Source: Hydnum rufescens UP504 (Eukaryota; Basidiomycota; Agaricomycetes; Cantharellales; Hydnaceae). Taken from it: a DNA stretch of 64,000 bases. The notes under the pieces are model-generated. The model was given only the letters and a program-made list of their open reading frames with translations. It was not told the DNA's origin and did no database searches. The stretch spans positions 62,001 through 126,000 of the forward strand of contig MU129064.1 of NCBI GenBank assembly GCA_014904985.1, read 5' to 3'. The translations under genes and the position numbers were made by a program. Positions 1 through 12,056 of the stretch are shown one piece after another. Numbering within the stretch: position 1 is the first letter of the stretch; each line of letters opens with the position of its first letter.

Positions 1-1313
1 TTGCGCTCCAAACGAGGCCCAGAAGGGAGTTCCTTCAGTGAAAGGAGATAGGAGCAGGCGAGTGTCCCCGATCGTCCCTTACCAGCTGTAAGTACATCAT
101 GTCAGAACTCACTTGCCATATACTATTGAATACGAGACCTTTGCAGTGCAAGACTATTACGTGCTCTGGATCACCTCTGATCCATAGATCCATCTCTCTT
201 CGTGGCGAGAGCTATTATCGACAACGGTGGGGCATAATGATCTGGAAACCTGGGAAGAAACGTCAGAATACTCGAAACCGCATCATGCAACTAATAAAAC
301 GAACGGATATCGCGAAACATGCCCACGGAAGAAATCAGCTGGATAAGAATTCTCTTTTATGGGACAGCTGCACGATCGTGCATCGGCTCGTCAATTGTAT
401 ATTATTGTGCGGCTGATGACGATAGAAGAGAAGTCTCACAAATTAAAAATCCAGTAGTTGGCACCATGTCTATGCTCAAGGAATCTCTTTATGTCGTGCC
501 TGCTATTTCTGTAGAAGGCTTCTATGCCATCGGCTATTTGTATCAATGAGAACCGATCGGCCTTCACGCAACACAGGGGAAAAGACCTGGATAGCCCATT
601 ATAATGACCCGATCCTGGGAAATATTTCTATCAGGAGTCATCGTAAAAAGCAACCTGGAAACAAAATCGCACTGTCAGGTAGACCAGATCGAGCTCAACG
701 TCAAGTTCTAGGACAACATTTAGATATATGAAAATGAGGACCTCTGCCCGAGAACACAGAGCCCACTGTACCATCATCTTTGAAGCGAGCCTTTGTTCCA
801 GAGACTATCCTTCTAGCAAGAGTCGACATTCGCGTCTTTCATTTGATCGGCCACTGCCGAAAACCCAAATAGCCTTCATCATTCATTCACTCCACATTGC
901 AATACAGTAAATTGACATCGAGTCAGGCCAGCAGCGCGCCGCTCTCACACTATTCGATACAGTCCGCTATCCTAATCATGGAGTACCAATCAACTGTGCG
1001 CCGGGTCAATATGATGAATACAATGTCAGTCTCCTTATTTATAATTCTGAATATGGCCATCGTCGTGCGGATAGTACAGTACAGTGATCATGCCAGAGCC
1101 TGTCGCTCTTGAGTACGTTTATCTAGCCTTGGCGCCCAGCGTCTCGAGGCATATGGCAGACGGTCACAATCTCTGCTACGAGTTCATTCCATCTGGGCAT
1201 TGAGAAGTCAGGATATCCATGACAGGCTGGTATACTTGGGGATCCTAGGAAGTAGGGACGTCATATGAATACAGCGATGAATTGTATCATGAGAGCGTGT
1301 GCTGCCGCCCCCA
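1..1313 (+). other. Unresolved coding-like segment at left edge
   Basis: No gene could be reconstructed here. There are hints of a plus-strand, intron-rich gene entering from the left: a good 59-base intron candidate at 88-146 (GTAAGT donor, TTGCAG acceptor) and an open stretch at about 911-1084 after a CAG acceptor. That stretch reads IDIESGQQRAALTLFDTV and continues to YNSEYGHRRAD, which looks like protein rather than noise. Pieces between them (about 450-540, 620-690, 745-870) are open in changing frames. I do not recognise the family. It could be the 3' part of a gene with single-base errors, or a decayed gene. It converges on SIN1. Confidence 0.25.
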
Positions 1314-4300
1314 TTAGACTATGACACTCGAACTGCGAGGCCGACGACTTTTGTCTTTGGGTCTGTGGTGCGACCCAGAACGCTCCATCATATATGATTT
1401 CTGCAGATTCTTGATCGTTGCCACAATCTCCGCTGAGCAGGCTGCCAGTTAGAGAGAGGTCGATAGACAAGCAGAAGTAGTACGTACCCGCCAATGCCGG
1501 ACTCTCCGCTTCAAAGTCATATCTCTTATTTCCACCGTCTCGGCGGACGATCATCTTAACAGAACCAGCGTCTTTCTTTGTGAGAATGCAATTGTGCACA
1601 GTCTTGATATGATAGGAGCTCGTCTTAGCACTCTCGAGAAGTGCTCTAGTAGCGGATGGCATGAACTATTTGATACACGCAAGTCAATTACCACTGTAAG
1701 GCAGGAGCAACTGCAAACACACATGAATATAGTCGCCGTCAATAGCGAGAATTCGTTCATGGGACCCGAATACCATGGGCACTTTGCGATAGATAGTATA
1801 TTTCTGGACGCTCAAATCAGTCCCTGACGAAGGGGAAGAGCGAAACACATCACATACTTTATAGGCAGATGTAAAATCGACGCCACCTGTTGGAAGGTCC
1901 GAGTAATGCTTATTCTTATCGAATATTGAGGCTGTCGCGACAACAACGATCAGATAACGAACGATATAGATAGAGGCAAGAATACATCATACCATTGGGA
2001 TCAGCACTTCGACCAGGTTGGCGTCCTTGGCCGGAACCGAGATTATCGAGGAGGGAACGTTTCATAATCACAAGATCCTTCCTTCCCTCAAGACTTGCGA
2101 CTGTCCGATCGAGTGGGATCAAGATACTTCGGTCCTCCAAAAGCAACGCCCAATCCTTTGAGCTTGGAAGCCGTCGCTTTCGACAAACCAAGTCCAAGAC
2201 ATCAGCCATATACATGTCCGTGGTCCTGAAGATGAAGAATGGTTAGACATTGATGAGCAGGACACATCAGCATCAAAGACCAACACGTTCAACGTCGTGG
2301 AATAGTGGATAGCATCGGCGGCTTCTGCCACTGTGATCTTCAAGAAGACAGGTGTTCCAGTCGATGAATGAAGGTTAGCGACTGAGGCGACCCCATTGAG
2401 AGCAGGCGGAGCAAGGGTGTCAGATGAAGTTAGTCCCCCTGATGACGTGCCATTGGTGGGATTCCCTGTCGAGGAGCCACGGGATGTGCTGCCTTCACTG
2501 CGTGAACGGCTGGAGGCCATGAGACGTGAAGGCCGGCGGATAATTGTAGAATCCATGGCCATATTCTGTTGTGCTAAAATGATTGTAGTGATGTGAGCGT
2601 TGGATGATGAGGTGGCAAACCAGTTGGCAAACTTTGTGATTGAGTGGCCTCGCAGACGGCCAGACCATATTTCCACCATCGGCTAATGGCGCTTGCACGG
2701 CCAACAACTAAGAAGCAACAGTAAGCCTGCCGATCACTCCTAGTGCAAAGGGGCATGTACCGGGATAGTCCTCATCAACTTCTCCGTCGTCTTCAACAAT
2801 CCTCAAGCACCACCCGACTGCAGATAGGCGAATTTTTCTGTCTGCATTCTCGTCAAGACCGTCATCTAATCTCGGCTCAGCTTTGTCCTCCCAATATATC
2901 CATAGGGCATATCCAATAACTTCTTCAACGGTTACATCCTGACGCACTTTGATCTTTCTCGGGGTTGATTTATACGTTTTTGAATGGGGGAAATATAATG
3001 TTAGTTCGAAATGTGAGTCTTCACGTCCGGAGATCGCAGCATATAGTTCAGTGAAAGGATTATCAGATGCAACTGACTGCGAGGCGAGCTTGGCGGTCAG
3101 AGCCGAAGGACCGGGTCGTTGGATAGCCGGCGGGGGAATCTTCTTTCTGAAGGACGGCGTGGAGGCTTTGGTGGCAAGGCCTTTGGGACGAGGCGTCGTG
3201 CGGAGTGGAGCGGTAGTTTCCAGCGGCTTCTCTGATGGTTCAACGGCGGGTTTAGACGGCAGTACAACAAACGAGTCTGAGTTGCTTGGACCTCCACCCT
3301 CATTTTGTCGAGGTGGACGTCGAGCCCGAGCGTGTTCCGTCTCGCTCGGTTGCATCGTTTCGGGCTTCGTTGCTTCCGCTACTGGACTAAGACGGGCACG
3401 ATTTCTATCGCTATTGACTTGAAGGGGTAAATTGTATCCTGAAGCCTGCGACATTGATATACCCATCTGCGAAGAGAGGACGGAGATACCGTCAGATCCA
3501 TTAGAGGTGGCCATCGACCTTTGTCCATATCCACTAGATCCCACAAATAGTCAGATAAAAAAAATACTAAGATAGATACAACTTACGGAGTGAGGAAATC
3601 GGCGCCGTCGAATTCATCATCAGCAATTTCGCGAGCTTCCTCTGCCTCGTTCATGCCTTCGTCCATATATTCTTCCTCAGGCTCACTATCATCACTGTCA
3701 TCGTCGACGAGAAGAACAGGCACCGGAGCCGGAACATGCACATCCTCTGTCTCTGCCTGGCTTGTCGGGGGAGGGAAACGTGCCCGCATTCTCATTCGCC
3801 TCCGTGCTTCCATTTCTGCTCCACGTGCAAATTGAGGTGCAAATATCGGGGTGGCAGGTGATTTTGCCTCTGGCTCGGCTACAGGGGATATGGGATCGGA
3901 AGCGAGACGAGGTCGATCGTCACCAACTATAGTAGAGCCGCCAGAACTTCGTCGCCTAGTGGAAAACAGGTTTGGTACTACGGGCGAGGCTGATTCAACA
4001 TGAAGGGGGGCTGGCACTGGAGGTGAGACCGAGACGGGAGTAGGTTCACTGTCGGCTCGCAGTCGCTCCAAACGAGATTCAGCGAGGGGCCCCGCAACGA
4101 AAGGAGAGCCCTTAGATGTTCTCCGGCCTGTTACTCTCATTCCGGCGCCACCAGATCGCTTTCCCATAATGGTCTGAGTGTATTTAAGGCCAGCTGCACC
4201 TGGCCATTTGCCCGCGACAGGTCCTGGGTCACTTACGTCGGGAATTCCGGTGGCCGGAAGGTCTTGGTGAGTGGGCTGAGGACTTATGGGAACGTCAATC

Positions 4301-4530
4301 TCAGGCCATCGGTCCACGTCCGCGAGCCCTGCTGCACGAATGTATGGGTTATTTGGGTGGTTGGCATCAAGGGACACAATCCTTGGGGCATATGGGTCCT
4401 CCGAGTGGCGCAAATATGTAAGCCGAAGACTATGAACAAGATAACTGGGGAACAAGGCGCCATGTCCGTGAGCTAGCCTTGGGGACAAATCGCATGATAA
4501 TACGCACTCGATATCCGTAATAAGGCTCAT
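1314..4530 (-). CDS. SIN1: Sin1/Avo1, TORC2 subunit (stress-activated MAP kinase interacting protein)
   Basis: Sin1 is a core subunit of TOR complex 2. Its CRIM domain recruits AGC-kinase substrates and its PH domain binds membrane phosphoinositides. Spliced on the minus strand, the protein starts MSLITDIDYLVHSLRLTYLR, the conserved fungal N-terminus, after a first exon of only 23 bases (intron 4507-4445). A long low-complexity acidic/Ser region follows (exon 4444-3587). The CRIM domain is in exon 3533-2761 (NPFTELYAAISG...), and exon 2707-2633 carries its end (GLAVCEATQSQ). A Ras-binding-like domain follows at about 2270-1990 (ADVLDLVCRKRRL, then ILIPLDRTVASLEG). The C-terminal PH domain is at about 1755-1400 (ERILAIDGDYIHV; KRYDFEAES; AAEIVATIKN). 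The stop is at 1314 after a basic Ser-rich tail. The length is about 780 residues, normal for fungi. The start is shared closely with the divergent MATE gene. Confidence 0.93.
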
Positions 4531-4859
4531 AAACGTCAACGGGACTGGGTCCGGATGCAAATCCAGCAACGAGGCGTGAGAACTTACCTAAGTGGTAAAA
4601 CAAGTATAAAGAGAGGAAAATACGCGTATACGGCAGCCCGATTTCCTGTAACTGGGCGCTTAAAGTGGAAATTTTCTCCATGGAAATAACAGTCAAAGGA
4701 CGACGATGGGTCCTCAGGCAGCACGTTTCCCTGTAGATTAACAAGATCCCATGTCGCAAATCTTGACAGGCAATCACTTCGGCCCGACCTGGATCGGTCC
4801 GGCAGTCTCCATTTTTTATTCACTCTTCCTGACTCAAGTGTTTTCTTGCCGTCAGCACT
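4531..4859. promoter_or_regulatory. Shared intergenic region between divergent SIN1 and MATE genes
   Basis: The two start codons face away from each other across about 330 bases, so both promoters must lie here. The sequence is mixed in composition, with an AT-rich patch around 4590-4630 and near 4810. I saw no convincing TATA box or repeated factor-binding motif. Confidence 0.5.
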
Positions 4860-7537
4860 ATGTCCTCTACGTATATGCACTACAACAGCGGTCCTGCCTC
4901 ACTTCCTAATGACTATGCAATTCTTTCTCAATATCTCTCTTCTCAGCGCCCCTCTGATAGTGGGCTCGAATCAACCGGCGACGAGGACCTGCCAGAAACA
5001 GAAGACGAGGCAGAGCATGAGGTGAACTGGTCACGTACGGTGCCAGCCATGCCCTACGGTTCCCTAGTAGGAGCAACAATTATGGGACAATTCCATCCCC
5101 GAATTCTCGAATTCGGGGCAGCCTCAGCGGTGAGGCGGTGGGATCGGGTGTACGCAAAGCCTCTTTTGGTGGACATTCTATGCGCTCGCCGCATTGGAAG
5201 GCCCCGGAACAGGAACCATTGTTGGCCGATATTCCGAGGATTGACGAAGATTGGGATGTTGTAAGTCAAGACGGCGCTGATACTTGGGCTCTTTGGATTC
5301 AAGAAGGCAGTATCATTGCTCGTTACACCCTTCCCGTGTTTGGGTGAGTTTAAACACTAGGCCGATTTTCTCTGGGCTAATTAGCGTATCCAAATGCAGC
5401 ACGCATCTATTGGAGTATTCACTCTCCATGGTTTCCGTCATCAGCATTGGGCATCTGGGCACGACGCAACTTGCTGCAGCGACGTTGGGCTCGATGACTT
5501 CCTCAGTAATTCCAGAAGTTACATTCATAGGGTTTGTGTATGTAATACTCTTTGGATTAGGTCACCGGTCTCTCCATTATCCTTGGCTTTGTCTCTGCCC
5601 TTGATTCTCTACTTCCTCAAGCATGGACCACGAATCCCTCCTTGGTCGGCCTCTGGTCTCAACGAATGACACTTCTTATGATTATCACGCTTATCGTAAG
5701 ATTTCATCTACGTGTCATACGTTGAAACTGATAGCGTTTCCCTGCCTAGCCAATATTCCTTACATGGTTTAATGCTGAATACATCCTTATATTCCTCCAG
5801 TATGCAATCTACCTCTAGGTGGTGCTCTAGTAACCAAACTCCTTTTTCTTGTCTAGTCAAGATCCGGAAATCGCTCACCTTGCTGGTATTTATCTCAGAT
5901 GGCTAAGCATTGGCTTGCCTGCATACGCCTTTAATGCTGTGGCCCGTCGATACCTTCAGTCTCAGGGTGCGCATTTCGCCATGCGTTAGTTCCGGTGTTG
6001 CGCTCAATTTACCCTGTGGCCATCAGGTCTTCTGCATGTGCCGACAGCTATTGTTTTGATTGTGGCCCCCTTAATGTGTTCTTCAACTGGCTCTTTGGTG
6101 TGCTCTTTTTTTATCACTCTTCGATTTATCCTTAAATTCTCCATCAGTATGGGGACCGGATGGGGTGCGACTTGGTTACATCGGAGCCCTCTGGCGACTG
6201 GTTTGAGCTTTAATCTCATTGCTTTATGTACGTTGATCTACGCTGTGGCCTTTGCTCCTCGCGTAGCATGGCATCCTATTGGGCGCGCTAGTTTCAAAAA
6301 TCTTGGGATCTTGGTCCAGCTCGGATTGGCTAGTGTCGGTGCGTGAAACCTTCCAATCTATCTGCGACCTTCTGCCGAGTCATTTGAGGTCCCAGGTCAA
6401 TTGGCCTCGGAATGGTGGAGTTGGGAGCTGGTTGGATGTGCGTAGTTGTCTGACTTGGGAATTGTTGCCGACTAATTTCGACATTAAATCCAGTGGCTGC
6501 TAGCTTGTGAGCCTGGCTTTCTCTATTGCCCGTATTTCACTGGTGAATTTACCATATATAGTTTGGGACCTGCCTCTTTGGCCACCCAATCTGTCCTATT
6601 GGTGACGTGTTCTACCTCGTATCAGGCCCCATATGCTCTTAGTGTCGCTGCATCCGTTAGGTATGTTCTGAGAATGATCAATTTGGCAGTTGATTGGCGA
6701 TACTCATGATAATGCGAGGATTGGGAATCTTCTTGGTGCTGGTCAGTATGAATTGCAGGATCAGCGAGTGTGAGACTTATTACCTTTCTTATCAAACGTT
6801 AGGTCACGCGAGTCGGGCGAAAGCCGCCACTTCGGTGGCATTGCTTTTTTCTCTTGGCTTGGGTTTATTCTTTTCGTTCGTGCAATTGCTGTCTGCCCCT
6901 CGTCCACGCTAATAGTTATGCATTGGCAGTATCATTCTCTTGACTTTCCGCGCAAAGTGGGGTTACATATTCAATGATGACCCTGAAGTTATTTCACTTG
7001 TCGCACATATCCTTCCACTGTGTTCAGTTTTCCAGGTAAAACTTGGGTCCTTTTAGGAACCAGCCCTCTTTAGACTGAAGGAATTCTCATTTGTATTCAG
7101 ATCTTTGATGGGCTTTGCAGTGTTACCGCCGGCGTAATGCGCTCACGTGGAAGGCAATCTATTGGTGCTCTTCTGAACTTCTCCGCATACTACATCATTG
7201 GTGAGGAAAATTATAGCCGTGGCTTCTGCTGGTCAAGTTCTAACACGCGTCTCTCCCTCTGTACTCGCTGGTTGTCCAGGTATTCCTCTTGGTGAGCATG
7301 GCTTGTTCTTGTGGTTCAGAGGTCCCATGTGCTGATTCTTCTATTCCTTTACTAGGCCTTGTGCTAACTTTCAGATTCGGTATGGAATTATATGGGCTCT
7401 GGATTGGACTTGCCGCCGCCTTGCTTTATGGCGCGATTTTCTCCGTCTGGCTGGTCCTTCGCACGGACTGGGACCGAGAAGTCCAAAGGGTTGCAGCTAG
7501 ACTCGCCGCAGACAATAAGTGTCAAGTGGTCGCCTGA
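4860..7537 (+). CDS. MATE family multidrug/toxin extrusion transporter
   Basis: This is a multi-pass membrane antiporter of the MATE (fungal Erc1-like) group, which exports cationic or organic compounds using an ion gradient. A polar N-terminus with acidic residues (DEDLPETEDEAEHE) leads into the membrane domain. Recognisable segments, in order, are: LLEYSLSMVSVISIGHLGTT, RYLQSQGLLHVPTAIV, ATGLSFNLIALCTLIYAVAF, and then PASLATQSVLL. Next come IFDGLCSVTAGVMRSRGRQ, IIGIPLG and LYGLWIGLAAALLYGAIFS. The 'FDG...GV.R..GRQ...NF..YY..GIPLG' pattern is the C-lobe hallmark of the family. The protein ends ADNKCQVVA at 7537. At least ten short introns cut it. The join between the 4860 start and the frame open from 5021 (NNYGTIPSPNSRIRG) cannot be made cleanly, so the exon 1/2 boundary or an indel there is unresolved. 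The substrate is unknown. Confidence 0.88.
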
Positions 7538-8955
7538 GTTTGCCGCAACAAACGATATATACTGCATAATTTTCTTGCTTGCGCCCTGGAACATCTCCCA
7601 TTCATTCTTGCAAACAGTGTCTACACTGTATTCACTGTCCCCCGACAAAATGCGTGTTGCGGAATGATTCCCAACACTAACTGGGGGATTTGATATTTAA
7701 TCCAGTAATCCAGAAATTTTGTGTCATCCAGCAGCCACCGAAAGATCGAGCTGAGGATTACCTTCTGACTGTTTGGCCGTCACCCATGGGCAGGTGTATG
7801 TGCGCTCTTGAGGAAAAGCTCAAATCGCACGTGGTGGAGCCTGAGGTTGTTTTGCACACGGTGACATGGACTAAGAGAAACCACGTTCCCTACAAGCGTA
7901 AATGTCAAGTAAACCGCAAATCACGCGAATTTTGAATAGCGCGGAAGGGCATGGAATCATATTCGCGCTGTGAGATGGGGATTTGCTGGCGAGACTGCAA
8001 AGACGTTGATGAAAGCCACGGGGCCTCTACTCCCTCACCCCGATTAACGATATGCTATCCCAGGGCATCAAAATAATAGAGAAGCGGGCAAAAAAACACC
8101 CGAAGCATGCGCTCCAGTAGTCTTCATTGTGACTATGATCAGTTGAGGAAGGATTGATCCCCTTTGATGATGTAATAGCCCAGTTCAAGCCATGAGCGAC
8201 AGTTATGTAAGGGTGGTCATCGGAAATCGAGTAATGCAGCGTACATCTTATCGCCAATCCGATCAATCTGAAGCAAAAATCTAGAGATGGTGGATGTATG
8301 GGCTTCAGGGAAAGGGGGGAGGGGGATTCCAGATCTTGAAATGCTTGCTAAACATAGGCAGGTTGAAGCGTCCACTTACACTTGCATCAATACCAATGCA
8401 GCTATGTTTGTGAAAAAAATTAGGAGGGCCAGAGGCAAGCACCATCGTTCTTGCTCTCGTTATTTCAGAACCCAGAACAGAAATCGCGTCAGAGGACATG
8501 GGGAGAAGACACTACTGATCTCGAAGGATGAGCGGTCCGATGGATGGTAGGTGCCTTGCCAGCGTTGGTAAGTGGAGTACAGGGATAAAGGGAACACCAT
8601 TTATGGTGCTCGCTGACAATCCATAAATACGCATCCATCAAGAGAATGTATTCCCCTAAGGCAGAGGTTGTACAGAATGAAGGGAAATGCTTAATTTGTT
8701 TGTTGACACCGCCTGCCAGAAAGAACGGTCCACTCCTGCAGACCAAAACAAAACAAACCCAAAGGCTGCATGGGACGTAGAGAAATTTTATGTTTGGAGT
8801 CGAGAAGTGGTTCAGAGTGCGGTGGAAATAAATAGAGCGCTTTGTTTACGCCAAGGATTGATTTTCGGTTTTATCCGGCGCGCGATAGGATTCATCCCCT
8901 GGGTTCCCCTCTATCTCAACCCTTAATCTAGAATCCTATCCTAAATCCCCCTATC
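7538..8955. other. Intergenic region, no gene seen
   Basis: This is 1.4 kb of mixed composition between the MATE stop and the small gene at 8956. The open frames here are short, lack family resemblance and do not join through plausible introns. The last 150 bases before 8956 are likely the promoter and 5' UTR of the next gene. Confidence 0.4.
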
Positions 8956-9520
8956 ATGACTGAAGTCGAGCGCCCACTATCCGCTCTCTCCCTGTCGTCC
9001 TCGACGAAGTCGGATATTGATTGGGACCGATCCACGTCCGGAGTTCCGCCACCTGTCACACCCTCACCTCGACGACGACACATCGAGCTACCACCTACGG
9101 AAAGGACGCCCATGGCGAACCGCCCGCGCTCGTTGGCAGATCTCCTTCGATTGCATGCCGAGAAGGGGAACGAGGACATCAATTTGACCGCGGAGGAAGA
9201 GCGACGATTACGGGAGGCTCTAGACAATTGGGTGAGCATCGCCCGACGATGGGCTCGACGTCTTGGTCTACGCACGAGGCGAGCCTTTTCCCCAATCGCT
9301 AACACGTCCCTTGTTGTCTTGCGGACGCGTTATCTAGGTGAACGGGGAAGATGATGACGCTAGCTTCAAGCATCTTACGTCCCCTGACTCGTCCTCGGAT
9401 GAGGAAGGCGCACGGACGCGTCTTTCGCGATCGCGGAGCAATACTTTAGTGGGGTCCGAGCCACGATCACCAAAAATGGCTGAATCGCGAGACCTGGTCT
9501 CCGAGCAACCTCAAGCATGA
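8956..9520 (+). CDS. Small acidic/Ser-rich protein of unknown function (152 aa)
   Basis: There are two exons, 8956-9231 and 9338-9520, joined across a 106-base GTGAGC..CTAG intron that removes an in-frame extension. The product starts MTEVERPLSALSLSSSTKSD. The centre is helical and charged (RSLADLLRLHAEKGNEDINL, then TAEEERRLREALDNW), followed by VNGEDDDASF. A Ser/Thr-rich tail has several SP sites (TSPDSSSDEEGARTR, EPRSPKMAESRD) and ends EQPQA. There is no signal peptide or membrane segment. The codon texture, the clean intron and the acid/SP composition suggest a real, possibly phosphorylated cytosolic or nuclear protein. I do not recognise a named family. Confidence 0.6.
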
Positions 9521-10154
9521 CGGTTCTCCCTGCCTTCTCCACCGATTTCCCATCTCTGTTTATGATTTCGGGCTTTCCAAATCGGCCCTACTGCTTTCAG
9601 AGTTGAACTCTCCTTTATTCGTCTGTTTTGATTCATGTTGACAAGTCCTGTCCCTTAACCTTAACGAACAAATTGATGACTCTTAACGACCCCTCTCCCC
9701 GCTTGCTATTGGTATGTTTTTACAAGCATATTCTCTGCCACTTTAAGTATCCCCGGCCTATCGTTCTCCGGCCTTGTCATCCCTCTTGTTGGTGTATTTT
9801 TCGTTACAACACCTTACCTGTAATGGAGATTGACCACTGAGATGCTTGTTTTAATGTGTAGTCTCAAGTGTATGGCACGTCCAACGAACCATTAGATGCC
9901 GAGATAAATGTATCATGAAGGTTGAAAGGATTTATCCATTTTCCCAAGGTGGGAAGTGGAAAGCAAGATGTCTAGCTACAAACAAACAAGCAATACATAT
10001 GTAACAGGAGAGTATTGAGCGTCCTAGACGTCCTATATTCACTGGGCCGACTATAACAAATGAGTGTGTCTGTAGATATTGACGAATGTGGGTATCAGGA
10101 CCAAGAACACAAAAGACAGTATGGGGTCATCGTTGGGACAGTAGATTCATTATG
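9521..10154. other. Intergenic region, no gene seen
   Basis: The first 350 bases, CT-rich, are probably the 3' UTR and terminator of the small gene at 8956. The remainder up to the stop of the minus-strand gene at 10155 shows only short, unsupported open frames. Confidence 0.4.
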
Positions 10155-10640
10155 CTACAAACGGATATACATGAGGACGATTGATTCGGGAGAAACCTCG
10201 AGGACCTCCGCGACGCAGTCTCTCTGGTCCGAAGTGGATGGCATTTCGTGTCCACTCAACCAGATGACTCCTTCGTCATCCCACTTCGAGCATGGGACTT
10301 CCCTAATGCCAGCCTGCACCACACGCAAGGATCCCCATCAGGAATTGAGTCAATCAGAAGAGTGATGGGTACTCACCATGCCAAAGCCAAGTGCCTGGAT
10401 CCCACTAACTTTGCGTAGCTCGAGTACGACACCCGGCGGGTCAAGCCGTTCACCTGTTTCACGGTCTTTGAACTCATGGAACTTTGTTGGCCTGATAGCT
10501 TTTAAGGGAATAGCGTAGTAAGGCTCAGTGGTGGGCCAACTCCAGGCTGAGGACACATCAATTGTTGAGTGGGCGAATAAGAAAGATGAGATGGGTACAT
10601 TTGTTTGAATCAGCTTCCACTCTGCGTGGGTTGGGAGGAT
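10155..10640 (-). CDS. Unknown protein, copy A of an inverted duplicated gene
   Basis: Two exons can be joined on the minus strand. The upstream one is open from about 10640. It reads HAEWKLIQTNVPISSFLF, then SSAWSWPTTEPYYAIPLKAI, then ERLDPPGVVLELRKVSGIQA, ending GFGM near 10382. An intron of 63 bases (GTGAGT..GTGCAG) follows. The second exon reads AGIREVPCSKWDDEGVIWLS and continues through DQRDCVAEVLEV to MYIRL, with the stop at 10155. The true start was not found and may lie in another exon upstream. A second, frame-broken copy lies inverted at about 12955-13335, with the same intron position and nearly the same intron sequence. I know no function for it. The Trp/Pro motif SWPTTEP is its most distinctive feature. 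Confidence 0.5.
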
Positions 10641-12056
10641 ACCTTGACATTAGTTTCTGCATGTAGTGTTGCTGTAACTTGCGCAAGTCAGGTCTCACGG
10701 AAGTCTCTCCCAAGTCAAGTCACGCCGAGTCCCCGACTCTTACGTAAGTAAGAGAGGTTACTGGGTGGCCGTCCTCGATGGAACTTTGAGAGTTCGTCGC
10801 CCATGGCACCGGTGTTCCTTCTCCCATCCGTTTCTGGTCTTCCACCCCATCTCAGTCATTCTGGCAGAGCCACAAATGAGTCGCGTTATGGACGTTGCTG
10901 CACCTTTTCCTGCTCCCAGTACTTCATCTGCCATTGCTTCCCTAAACTCTGTGCACTCTTGGTCCAGCTCCGCCTCGCATCCGAGACCACCAACGCTTGC
11001 TTCTTCAGAACCGTCACCGCATTCTACAGGATCCTCTTCCACTTCTTCTCCTTCTCCAGGCCGTCCGACCCCATCCGCACATGACGTATGGGATGTCACC
11101 GAAAATATCGGACATAGTGCAAAAGGATTCAATGAGGGTCATGCTGTGCTTTCTTTGGCTATTCTCTCGAAACTCTTCCCTCTAACATTGGCGAGGTGTT
11201 CCCGGAGTTCACTGGGCGACGAGGTTCTGTATGATTGGCAAATATACAGTGTCGTTGAAATCGAGTTATGCAACTTCGTCTTCTTGCTTCGAATTGGATA
11301 CCTTGGATACGGTTCTCATTGTTCCCCAGACTGTATGCACCATGATCCTTTTTTGGAGAAGTGCCTTACGTTCCCCGATTGTGTCTCTCGGGCTCCATAT
11401 GGCTGCGAATATACAGCGCGCAAATAGGAAATAGTACGGCTCCTTTATGACTTTCATCTATGTCGACTAATTCGCGATATTGTCGACATTGCGTCACATT
11501 TTGTTTCCTCGCCACGTCTTCCTCTTTGATATTCAAGAGCGTGGGCTGAAACTTCCCGCTTATCAAAGACGATTTGTGCAATCCGCAGCTTGTCTTCCAG
11601 ACATTCGCGTTCCAACTTGCACTGCGAGGATAGTTCATCGCAGATAATCTGCGGTGGGGTACATAATGGCTGTTTTGCCATTGAGTGTATCAGACTGTCG
11701 CACGACATTTGTACGTGACCTAGGACGTGTGGATGATTTCCTTTGGGTAGTATATGGTTCTTCTTTTCATCTTCCGATGCTAAGCTCCATATTCTCTTCT
11801 CCTTCGTCCTTCTTTTCCCTCCTCATGAGTTCAATTGAACCCTGTCTTCATACCTTGAGCATACACAAACCAACTTGACCACCGGCTGCATTCGACTCAT
11901 GGGGAAATCAGTCTATTAGCTATACTAGTCTATCAGAAAAAGTGCCTAATTAGGTACATGAACAGAACTGTCTAAGGTGATTATTGAGAGTCCTGGAAGA
12001 ATTGTTAGGGTTGGTAATGGAGGTAGAAATGAACAATACTCTACCAGGCGATAGCA
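10641..12056. other. Accessory stretch with weak, unassigned open frames
   Basis: There are two weak candidates. On the plus strand from ATG 10876, a Ser/Pro-rich stretch begins MSRVMDVAAPFPAPST and runs to about 11094; it is followed by a possible GTATGG donor, but no clear downstream exon. On the minus strand, about 11708-11460 is open with a charged sequence (KLERECLEDKLRIAQIVFDK) that could be a coiled-coil exon. Neither joins to a recognisable protein. Bases 11880-12050 look non-coding. Confidence 0.25.

Noticed and set aside
2949..3422. Long plus-strand open frame opposite the SIN1 CRIM exon
   Set aside because: It is the antisense shadow of a conserved minus-strand exon and lacks splice partners and homology.
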